64,000 bases of DNA from Cystobasidiopsis lactophilus. Lineage: Eukaryota; Basidiomycota; Agaricostilbomycetes; Agaricostilbales; Chionosphaeraceae. The DNA lies in contig BCIO01000003.1 of assembly GCA_001599975.1 (NCBI GenBank), positions 1,414,862-1,478,861 of the forward strand, read 5' to 3'. The position numbers and the translations under genes are program-made. Each line of letters opens with the position of its first letter. The first letter of the stretch is position 1. The notes under the pieces are model-generated. The model was not told the DNA's origin and ran no database searches. It was given only the letters and a program-made list of their open reading frames with translations. Shown here piece after piece: positions 45,837-55,050 of the stretch.

Positions 45837-47475
45837 CTATGCGCCCGTTCCGAAAGCCTTGTTGTAGTCCGTCAAGACGTATCGATATCTGGCTTTGTTC
45901 TGGTTCACGCCATCCAACGCCGCGCGGATTCCCTCCTCGCTGATCGGAACCTCCTCGATCCAGGACTTGACGTTGGCCTTGGCGGCAATGTCCAGCATCT
46001 CGAGGATTTCCACTCTGCTGCCGATGTGCGAGCCGCCGATCTTGGAACCGTTGAGCAGGACGGTGACGCCAGAGATGGGAGGCAGGGGATCTTCGGCCAA
46101 GCCGACGCAGATGAAAGAGGCGTGGACATCCAAAGTGGCAAGGTAGGCCTCGATGTCAAAGTCCTTGGTGGCGCTGGCAGCGTTGATGATCATGTCGAAC
46201 TCGCGCAGATAGGGCTTGTTCCAGTCCTTGCCCTTGGTGAGGATGAACTTGGCGCCCATCTGCCGCAAGCGAGTGAGCTCTTGAGATATTCAAGTCAAAT
46301 CAAAGTGGACACACGGCTTCAACATCGGCCTGCTTGCGGGTGGAGGTAGACATAGCGTAGACTTCGGCGCCCATGGCTTTGGCGAACATCACAGCGTAGT
46401 GGCCAAGACCACCAATCTGCACCCAGGCTGAGCTGCTATTCTGCTAACTAAATTCATACAAGGAAAACTTACGCCGATGACACCAACTTTCTTGCCAGGG
46501 CCGCATCCGTTGCGCTTCAAGGGCGAGAACACGGTGATGCCAGCGCAAAACATGGGGGCGACGAGGTTGGTCTCCAGCGCATCCGGGATGGGGAACACGT
46601 AGTAGTCGTTCACACGGATGTGGGAGGCGTAGCCACCTTGAGTCTTGTCGTTGGTCCCACTGCGCATAGTCGAGGTCAGCCGAATTCCTTCCTTTTTCAA
46701 TTAGAAAGCTTACGGGAAGATGGCGTTGTAGGTATCGGTGAAAGTAGGGCAGTACTGCTCGTTGTCGGATTTGCAACTGTGGAAAGGGGTGAGAGAGCAC
46801 AACAGCGCGGTGGCCCAAAGTACTTACGCCTTGCACTCCATGCAGGAGAGCACCTGCGCGCCCACACCAACGCGGTCTCCAACCTTGACGCTCTTAACGT
46901 TGTCACCAATGGCCTTGACGAAGCCAACGATTTCGTGGCCAGGAGCGACCGGCAGGTTCTGCAAATAGATCTGAGCCACGGGCGACCGCGCCGCAAGACT
47001 TCCACACTCACGGCTTGGCCCCATCCACCGCTTGCACAATGGAGACTGCGTCAAAAAAGTCAGAGCTTGTCCGTGACCATGGAAAAGCAGAGTTCTCACT
47101 CAGAGCCGCCTGCCCCAACCAGAGTCAGTCAGTTGTCCTCCAACAAGCGAAGGCTGAGCTTACAAACACCGCAAGCAATGATCTCGATCTTTAACACTGT
47201 CAGTCTAGCTGACCTTGATGTTGCAACGCCCAGAAGCTCACATCGACATCATCAGGACCAAAGGCCTGAAAAGATTGATTAAGCGTTGGGTCAACATCAG
47301 TCTAGCAAGGCTCACCTTTGGCTTGTACGGAGTCTTCTTGAACTGAGTCAAGAAGTTCTCGTGAGAATGGACCATAAAGCTATCGAGTTGCGACTATCAG
47401 CTCAGGGACGGATCTGCAGGCCTAACAATGAGATGAGACGGCTCACGCCTGGAACTCTTCGGGGTTGTAGACCAT
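45837..47475 (-). CDS. NADP-dependent zinc alcohol dehydrogenase, cinnamyl-alcohol type (ADH6/7-like)
   Basis: This enzyme likely reduces medium-chain and aromatic aldehydes with NADPH. ATG 47475 opens MVYNPEEFQA. The catalytic zinc loop is assembled across small exons: IEIIACGVC + GSD. Then LPVAPGHEIVGFVKAIGDNV, KVGDRVGVGAQVLSCMECKA and CKSDNEQYCPTF, which provides the structural-zinc cysteines. NDKTQGGYASHIRVNDYYVF, FCAGITVFSPLKRNGCGPGK with KVGVIG, and GGLGHYAVMFAKAMGAEVYA form the Rossmann fold. The end is ARYRYVLTDYNKAFGTGA. About eight introns, three of them inside the first 100 codons. It converges on the cyclase gene with only 71 bp between stops. Confidence 0.87.
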
Positions 47476-47772
47476 AATAACAACTATGCGTCAATAGATA
47501 ATTAGACGTGGTGTTTGTGGAACAGAAGGCGAGAATCGAGAGAAAGTTTTTGAGCCGGACCGCGATGCGAGTCGCTTCCGCTGCAAAGACGATTAACCGC
47601 GCTTTGGGGTGGCGACTGGCGCTACACACCCTGAGAGGCCTCACAGAGACGTCTCTCATTGGTATATTTTCATGATCAGACGAAACAGAACGAAACGACC
47701 CCAGCAGGGCTTGACTTTCGACTCCTGCCTCTTGAACTGAGACCGCCACCACTCTGACGAGACTTCTTCGAA
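47476..47772. promoter_or_regulatory. divergent promoter, ADH / NOL12
   Basis: 297 bp between divergent starts. No specific element identified. Confidence 0.4.
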
Positions 47773-48503
47773 ATGCCCTCGAAACAAGTCAAAGAAGCCA
47801 AGGCCAAGTTCACCTACAAGTCGCAACGCCGAGCCAGCGCCTCCGCTGTCTCCTTTCGCCCGGGGAAAAAAGTTCGCACCGTCGAGTTCGATGATGATGC
47901 ACGAAAGTGCGGGTCTTCGCCTCCAAACCACTATGAATCAACTCACATGACATTTTAGAGAATACTTGAGCGGTTTCTCGAAGCGAAAGAAGGCGAAAAG
48001 GGAGGCCGCCCGCCAGAAACTTGACGAGAAGGAAAGGCTGGAAAGGAACGAGCTGCGGGCCCAGGTTTGTCTCTGAACTTTTCCAATCGAACGGTAACCT
48101 CACAATGGTGCAGGTGCGAGAACAAATGAAGCAGCGAGCAGCAGAAAACATGGCTATGTCTGCCGAGCTTTATGGAGGCGAGTGTTTTTTACGCCCTCCC
48201 ACCTTGTCGGCATCGCTCATCATATGAACCACAGACGCCGATGCGGAAATGCTGGAAAACTTCAGAGCCGGCCCAGACGAGCCACAGGCTGGACCGAGCA
48301 CGAATACCTACGAAACAGAGGAAGGCGAGGCCACCGTGACCGTGGAGTCATTTGACTTGGAGGATGACGACGAGCCAAAGCCGAAGGGGAGGTACAAGCA
48401 ATTAGCAAAGAAGGGCGGGCGTGCACGGCAAGACGGCGACTCAAGAGGACGGGGGAGGGGACGAGGCAGAGGCCGCGGTAGCTTTCGAGGGAAAGAGCGA
48501 TGA
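47773..48503 (+). CDS. RRP17: nucleolar rRNA-processing protein, NOL12/RRP17 family
   Basis: RRP17/NOL12 proteins act in 60S pre-ribosome maturation and have 5'-3' exonuclease activity in yeast. ATG 47773 gives MPSKQVKEAKAKFTYKSQRR, then VRTVEFDDDARK + EYLSGFSKRKKAKREAARQK, the family signature. Next LERNELRAQ + VREQMKQRAAENMAMSAELY and an acidic linker, ETEEGEATVTVESFDLEDDD. The C-terminus is an Arg-Gly repeat (RGRGRGRGRGSFRGKER) encoded by a purine-rich run near 48440-48495; such tails bind RNA. Three introns. It converges on MATH-BTB 2 across 84 bp. Confidence 0.85.
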
Positions 48504-48587
48504 GACATGCAATCCATGTTACAGGGCGGTATGTACACGACAAAAAGGGCATGAATGTTACAAGGGAGGGGAGAAATGTGGAAAGGG

Positions 48588-51071
48588 CTAGGCCGCCTCG
48601 TCCTTGCCGTCCTCCATGGGCGAGTACTCGAGGTTCTGCAAGATGCCCAGGAAAACGTCCGCAAAGCCGGGGTAGCGCTTGGCACCGCCCTTCTCGCCGA
48701 TGGTCTTGAAAACCTGTTTCATTGCGGGCGACCGGCGGACCTCTTTCCAGTGCGTCATAAGGAAGCCGCGCTGGTGGTGTTGAACGTCCGGGAAGCGCTG
48801 CGGTTCTGTCTTGAGCGCCGGCGGGCAACCGCAAGGAGAAGACAGAACACTCACAGTGGTGAACGGTGAAAAGACTTCGAGGGGAATGGTGGCGACCGTC
48901 AAGGATCGGCCAATGTGGCTGTAAGCGCGCGTCTTCAATTCGGGCAGATTGAGCTCTGTGCTTCGCGTCAGCCCAAGCTTTATACAGCTGAAAAAAGTGG
49001 ACGTACTGTCCGCAATGGTATAGGTCTCCTTGGCTGACGCCATGCCGACTTTGGTGTTCGCCTCCGTTTTGACGAGGCCCTCCACGCCTGGCCACACTGG
49101 GCCGTTCGTTTGTAAGGCCCAATCCTTCTTAGTCCTGAAGTTGAAAGGCTGCTTTTTGGACAAAGCGCTTTCTTTGGCCACTTCGAAGGTCGAGGTCAAG
49201 GGCGCAAAGTCTGGGGCAACACACGTGAGAGTGGGTTCGGTGGAAGCGGTGTTGCAGCCACCCACAGATTGTGTCAGTGTAAATCCAGTGCAAGAGCGCC
49301 TTGAACGTGGTGTAAGAGCAGTCCGTGATGTTGACTTTGGCCTTATGGGCTTGTTGCTTGCGACGGTGATGCTTCGAAGAAGTCAGGCTTGAGCGAGAGG
49401 AGGAGTCCATGATCTTGCGGTGCCGGGTGATTGGGGAGGAGAGTGGCGTGACGGCGTTTTCGGCGAGGGAGGAGACAGAGGACTGGCGCGAGTGCTCCGA
49501 TAGAACAGCGACAGCTGAAGCCGATGGGTCTTCATCCAGCGGGGATGCAGCCACAGTTCCAGCTGTGGACGGCTCGGTCCATCCAGTCTCTGTCGTTCGG
49601 TCGTCGCTGCCCATCTCGCTCGTCGTCGGCTCTTGTGTGGCTGGAGGGATGACGGTCCGGAAAGAATCGTGCTGCCCAGCTTCACCGTCGTCGCTTTCGT
49701 CCAGGTACTCTGAGTCGTCGCTGGCCACGGAAGACCCGTCGTCCGAGTCCGAATCGTCCTCTTCGTCGTCGGACAGATCGACCTCAGACACCGCGTCCTC
49801 GTTCCAGCCGTCAAACATGGCTGCAAAGTATTCCGACCGCATGCTGAGGATCTTCTTAATGGCGTACAGCTTCTTGGGCTTGCCGCCTCGCTGCTTCTGG
49901 GAATGGATGAAGAAGACCACGTCCGAGTGGTCGCCTGAGCATCGGTGCCGTTTGGTCAATTTGGGACGCAATTCTGAACAATGTACTAGCAGAGAAGCTT
50001 ACGATCATTGAAGAGGGACGCATAGGCTTGTACCAGCTCGAAGGGAATTAGGCGTTTGGGAACGGAGGCCACGGTGGCCTGGGGTGGCATTTGCGGGTAG
50101 GTGATGGAGCATATAATGACGAGAGCGTCGTCTGCTTTGGTTTTCGGGTTGTTGAAGAAGGCTGGGGAGCACCAGGCTAAGCACTTTGTTTGTGTCCAGG
50201 TCACGACATGTGCACTCACTTGAATTGCGACTCTGAAATTGACTCCCTAGGAAAAACCAAAACCGATGTCAGACACTAGTGGATCAAGAAACATGAGTTT
50301 AAGAGCTTACAGCCCCAGTTGCGAGCTTCAGAGGAGAAGGCATGATCAGCCGCTTCCATGATCTGCCAGGAGACTTCAGCGAAGGGCGCCGTCAAAGAGA
50401 TGGATTAGCGCACTTTGAAGAGTTGTCTATCGGGAGACCTCAGCTCGAAGGTAAACTGCGAGCCACTGTCAGCTACCGCCTCCGAAACAACAAGCCCACT
50501 AGCGGAATGGCGAACCTTGTAGAGCCCTTCCCTAACCCAAGCCCCTCCCTCATTGCCTGTAAGGCCTGTGCCACTCTGCTTGACCTGCCCTTGCCCGTCC
50601 AAGCTCGATCCGCCGCCATTGGCACCGCCCTCCAGCGAGTTCTGACCATTGACGACTTGCAGGCCCCTCGATTTCTCGTCTGGCGTAGGCTCGCACGAGA
50701 GGTAGAGCGAAATGTAGTTCTCTGGGCCCGAGTTTGGGTACCAGAAGATCTGCCAGCGACCGCCGCCGAACAGTGGAGACCGGACACATCTGCTCTTCGT
50801 GTCGCCTGTTTGTTAAGGTCCCGCCTTAGTGTCCTGCCCTTTGGGTCATTCGTATGATGAGGGACACACCTTTGGTGGACTCGAAGATGTTGCGCAGGTT
50901 GCTGATGTGCCAGCTCAGCGAAATCTAGCGGTCGCCCTTGTTGTTATGCAGCGTTCGGCGACCCCTCAGCGGCGCACTCACCACGCGTTGCTCGGTGGAC
51001 GGGTTCATTGGCTTGGGAGTGCCAGTGCCAGGAGAGGTTTGGGGAGAAGGGAAGGCGCCTCGAGCTGCCAT
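48588..51071 (-). CDS. MATH-BTB protein 2 (diverged)
   Basis: A probable CUL3 adaptor, less similar to the other two. I start at ATG 51071, MAARGAFPSPQTSPGTGTPK. The MATH region includes ISLSWHISNLRNIFESTK, a GGGRWQIFWYPNSGPENYIS stretch with LYLSCEPTPDE, a Gly/Ser-rich insert, QFTFELRSPDRQLFK and MEAADHAFSSEARNWG. The middle has ADDALVIICSITYPQMPPQA. BTB reads GDHSDVVFFIHSQKQRGGKP with KKLYAIKKILSMRSEYFAAM and FDGWNEDAV, then a long acidic/Ser-rich insert (about 110 residues, SDDEEDDSDSDDGSSVASDD) before YTTFKALLHWIYTDTI. The end is a helical part with TEPQRFPDVQHHQRGFLMTH, ending MEDGKDEAA. Unlike its neighbours it has no intron after the SxYF motif. Confidence 0.75.
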
Positions 51072-51420
51072 TTCTTCTGGGCCGCGTTGCCTAATGTGGA
51101 GGGGCTGCCTTCGTCAAAGCTGGGGGGATGACGCGCTGCGTGTGAAGCGGCGCGCAGTTGTAGAGAATCTAGAGGGCTCTTCCAGGAGCGATTGGTGGCC
51201 ACTCAAGTTGAATTCATTAGGCGCAACGCGGAGAACAAACAAGCTTCGTCGCCACCAAAACATTGGGCCGGCCACTGTCGTGCGAGTGGTTCACAGCTCA
51301 AGGCCACCGACTCTGCTGTCTTCATTCGTACTCTGAATTGTACACAGTTTCTTGCGTTATACAAATGGGTTTGTAGCCTCCCCATCATTGCCGTAAGTCG
51401 GTGGCAAATCCCAATCCCCT
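51072..51420. promoter_or_regulatory. intergenic region between MATH-BTB 2 and 3
   Basis: 349 bp between two minus-strand genes; promoter of MATH-BTB 2 and 3' flank of MATH-BTB 3. Nothing else seen. Confidence 0.4.
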
Positions 51421-53048
51421 TTACTGAGCGTGCTTGATGGTGAGGTCGCTGACGGCGAGCAGCTCAATCAGGACAGGAGAACTGACATTGCTCATCTGTG
51501 TCGCGTAGTTCGCTTGCTTCTTGATGTCGCCCCAATGCTCGATGATCCATCGGATTTGCTTCTTGCGAACCTGCCCAGATTTGGACTTAAGAGGTCAAAA
51601 CAAGGCTCAAAAGCAGCACCGCTCACCTCTGGGAACATGTCGGAGAAGGGGCTGGAGGCCTCTTCGATTGCATTGCCAAACCCCATCCCTTGCACAAGAT
51701 GCCAAGCGCACAACTTCTGTAGCTCTGGAAGACCGATCTTGTCACAAAGGCGATACATGCTCCTGGCTGAGACAGCAAAGTCTGGAGGCAGCTCGACCAT
51801 GCCGTGCGCACAAGGGGTGCCCTTAGACTCGGAACGCAGGGGTTTGAAGATAACGCTTTTGGCGTAAAGCCAACAGAGCATAGCCCGCATGGTTTTGAAG
51901 CTTCCGCGTAACTTTCAGGCGCAATGTTCAGGCGTGCAATGCCGAGCACTTACTGGAAGTCGCTCACGGGCACGATAGACATGGTGCGGTCGGAAGAATT
52001 TCTTGAGGTGCGGCGTCGGCAGGACCGTTCCAGGTCATCATCGACGTCTGAGTCGTCGTTCATGGCCTCTTGTTCTACCGATGAGTATATGTATGGCCGT
52101 TGTCCGGGTAAATAGCTAACCATTTGGGACTTGAGGCGAGACGACAGACGGGCCACTTTCAGCGAAGCCAGAGTTGAACACTGTCGTTGGAGCTCAACGA
52201 TTGTTCCTCTCTAATCAAGGGAAGAGGGCACTTGCTGGTCTTGTAGTAGTCACAGCTGCCGGACAGAATCTGCTGGGAGGCGTAGATCCGCTGCGACGTT
52301 GGAAAAGTGAAGACGACATCGCTGACAACGGGATCGTCGAAGATAGAAAAGAGCAGAGCTAGAGGAGTAGCTCCAACGAGGACGGCAGAAGAGTGTGGTC
52401 GGCCGCTATCGAGCAACTCAACCTTTAAGGTCATCACGGCTTTCTTCAGTCCGCCTCAGACGAATTGCACTAAGTTGAAAATTTGTGAGAGCTTACTAGC
52501 TCTCTTTTGCCACAACATTGTTCGAGCTTTGCCTTTGCGGCGAAGTCCGCCCATCCCCAGCCTGTCGTGGCCGGTGTGAAGTTCCGCTCCCCGGTTCTAG
52601 AAGCAATCCAGTGGTCCCCCATGGTCAACTAAAGGAAGAGAGTTGGTTCAGAATTCGTTCTAAGGCAGATACTTAACGGTAGTCCTCTGACCTGGATCGT
52701 AAAAGCGATGCGGACGGATTCTTCGGTTTGGCCGTGCGGACAGAGATGAACCGCCAGATACTCTGGCCCTCTACCATCAGTGGTACTGACTTTTAGCTGC
52801 TGGAATCGTGTGAATGGATCCAGCTATCTAGTTCAGGGCGAAGTAGATACCTTGTAGAGGCTGCCGTTGACTGCAAAAATGGGAGAGTGCCAAGTCTCCG
52901 ACAGGACGTGGCCACTGCTGCCTACTAGCGGCGGCATTTCCCATCGGTAAGATCCCTGCAGTGATTGCAGCTAAGTCACCGCGCGGATGTGACTGAGCGC
53001 AAGCCATACCTTCTGCTGGGCAATCAGTCCGACATTCGAACGCAACAT
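51421..53048 (-). CDS. MATH-BTB protein 3
   Basis: Paralogue of MATH-BTB 1 in inverted orientation, about 9 kb away. ATG 53048 gives MLRSNVGLIAQQK, matching the short first exon of protein 1. MATH parts: GSYRWEMPPLVGSSGHVLSE, TWHSPIFAVNGSLYK, LKVSTTDGRGPEYLAVHLCP and a GWGWADFAAKAKLEQ block. BTB: LLFSIFDDPVVSDVVFTFPT, SQRIYASQQILSGSCDYYKT, then a GC-AG intron and MFNSGFAES. An acidic insert (NDDSDVDDDLERSCRRR) precedes VPVSDFQ, KTMRAMLCWLYAKSVIFKPL, YRLCDKIGLPELQKLCAWHL and the end LLAVSDLTIKHAQ. Exon order and intron phases follow protein 1, so the pair arose by gene duplication. Confidence 0.82.
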
Positions 53049-53601
53049 TTCGCCCTTTCAAGATACCTCAAAGCGTCTCCGTCGGCTCTAGCAGTCCTGA
53101 CGGCTCTGACGCAAAGAATATATCGGTCGCACCGGTCGAAGCGAGACTAAAAGTGCCCCGCGGACGAGCGACAAGGTTCAACGACCGCCCGCTGCCGTTG
53201 TCGTTGAACGGGCATGTGTCCAGATTACGGCAGCTGCCGTGTTCGCAAGGCACCATTAGTGTGTGTATTAGTGTGTGGGTCAAATCTCTTCTAAGGGGCC
53301 GTGGGCTCCATGTATGATGAACCTCGGAGTCGAAGCTCGAACTTGAAGTTGAAGTCCACTGGTCACTGCAGGACTTCAAAGAACTCTGGGACAAGCAATC
53401 CAGCACGCAAGTAGCACAGAAAGCCCAAAAAAGCAAGTCACAGCAGCAAATAAAGATCATCGCGGGAGAGCAAGCTCTCCGTCGTGATCACGGAGTTTGA
53501 GCCTAGGGTTTGCAAGTTCTGGTCTCGATGCGATGCAATTCAAGACTAGAATCTATAGGATATGCAGCCCAAGAACCACGCAAATTTTGCCACCCGGCCC
53601 C
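53049..53601. other. intergenic region, MATH-BTB 3 promoter and PDX1 3' flank
   Basis: About 550 bp. A GT-rich run lies near 53261-53276. A 130-codon open frame on the minus strand (53068-53460) starts with a hydrophobic Cys-rich stretch but has no support; I leave it out as a gene. Confidence 0.4.
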
Positions 53602-54927
53602 TTACAACGAGAGCAGCTGGTCAATCGGGTCTTTTGCGCCCATGATCGCAGAGGGAACAGCAGAGGACGAAGGCGGCCCCTTGAGTGCGTTGGCTTGCTG
53701 AGTCTGGACCAGCTTTTGGACGGACCCGAGCGCGGACGGGGGAGGCGGGAGGTAGTCGTTGAAGATGGCTTCGTAGTCGGCGTCTGCGAATTCCAACAAC
53801 ACCTGAGACTCGAAGGCAAAAAGGATCAAAGGGAGTCACAACTCACCCGAGAAAGGCTTGGAGCTTTTCTTTGGCTTAGCCGCTGGTGGGGCAGGCGCCT
53901 TGGAGCGAATGGCCATGCCATTGAGGATCAACCGCTTGAACTCCCTCGCGTCCTTGATCTCCTCCTTCTTCTTTGGCGCCTTCGCCGCGCCACCTTTTGA
54001 CCCGCCGGTGAATTCAGTGGCGAACAGGGGGGTGGCGGAGAGCTTCTTTTGCAGGTCGGCGTTGAAGGAGCCGCCTGGGTTGTTAATCTTGCCGAGGGAG
54101 GCGAGCACGTCGCCTTTGGTTAAGCGACCGTGCAAGCCTGAGCCTTTGATGGAGCTGATGTCGAGGTCGGGGTGGGAGGCGAGGAGGTGCTTGACGGAAG
54201 GGAGCTGGTTGCCTCCCGCTGAATGTGACGAGGAGGCTTTTGAGGAAGACGGCGATGGAGCAGGGGTGGACTCCTCGGATTTCTTGGAGGGTGGCGGAGG
54301 AGGAGCGGCTTCTTCTTCTTTAGACTTGGCAGCGGACGAAGGGGAGGGCAGCTCAATCGACGAAAGGTCGTCGCCGTCCTCGGCGAGCATAGCGATCGGG
54401 TCGCCTACTGGAATGGAGCTGGCCCCGTCTTGTTGCTGTGAGGAGGTAATCTTGTTGAGCATCTTTGACAGGGCGTGCTAAACGGTGACAGTCTCACGAT
54501 GATCTTGCCCATGACACCGTCATCTTGAGCCTTGTTGTCCCGGACACTTCAATTACGCACGAGGCCCAAACGAGACCAGAAACCATACCTCCACATCAAT
54601 CTCGGCCTTGTCCGTCTGTTTGCGAGCGCCCCAATCAGACCGAGAGTCCAAAGCCCAACAGAGATGGCAAGAACGAACCTCGATAGACAACAGCACGTCG
54701 CCAGCTTTGAATGACTCGCCCTCCTTGACTTTCCATTTAGATATGGTGCCTGTGCAAGACGCAGAAGGTCAGCGCAGAGCCCAACGGAGGCAGGCTCAAA
54801 TGACCGCGCAAAAAATGATAGGGAAGTTCGCACCTTGTTCCATTGTGGGCGACATGGAGGGCATAGCGAGCTGGGTGACGGCCAGCCGCCTGAAGGAGGT
54901 CGACATGGCTCTCCTGGCTACAAACAT
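53602..54927 (-). CDS. PDX1: pyruvate dehydrogenase complex protein X (E3-binding protein)
   Basis: Protein X anchors dihydrolipoamide dehydrogenase (E3) to the mitochondrial pyruvate dehydrogenase core. The presequence is MFVARRAMSTSFRRLAVTQL. The lipoyl domain is spliced from small exons: AMPSMSPTMEQG + GTISKWKVKEGESFKAGDVL with LLSIE + TDKAEIDVE (the lipoylated Lys is in TDKAE) + QDDGVMGKII, then SSIPVGDPIAMLAEDGDDLS. A Pro/Ser/Lys linker follows. The peripheral-subunit binding domain is LPSVKHLLASHPDLDISSIK with GSGLHGRLTKGDVLASLG. After it there is no acyltransferase domain and no HxxxD active-site motif; instead come KEEIKDAREFKRLILNGMAI and a tail ending DPIDQLLSL. This combination is diagnostic of PDX1 and not E2. 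Confidence 0.88.
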
Positions 54928-55050
54928 CTTGCAATCAACCCAAGTGTGGCGCACGCAAATGGACGAATGCGAAGGACCAGTGCTTCTCGCACCCAAACCG
55001 CCTCGACCCGCTCTTGTTTCTGTCTCTGTGCTCCTAAGTGAATCCCAACG

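Noticed and set aside
48440-48495. Purine-rich GGA/GGGGACGAGG repeat, possible G-quadruplex or simple repeat
   Set aside because: It encodes the Arg-Gly tail of NOL12/RRP17, which explains the bias.
53068-53460. 130-codon minus-strand open frame starting MIFICCCDLLFWAFCATCVLD, possible small Cys-rich secreted protein
   Set aside because: Overlaps the likely promoter of MATH-BTB 3; the rest is Ser/Thr-rich without spaced cysteines or splice structure. No support beyond an open frame.
53602-54927. Dihydrolipoamide acetyltransferase (E2) identity
   Set aside because: Lipoyl and E3-binding domains are present but the acyltransferase core and its HxxxD motif are not; PDX1 fits.
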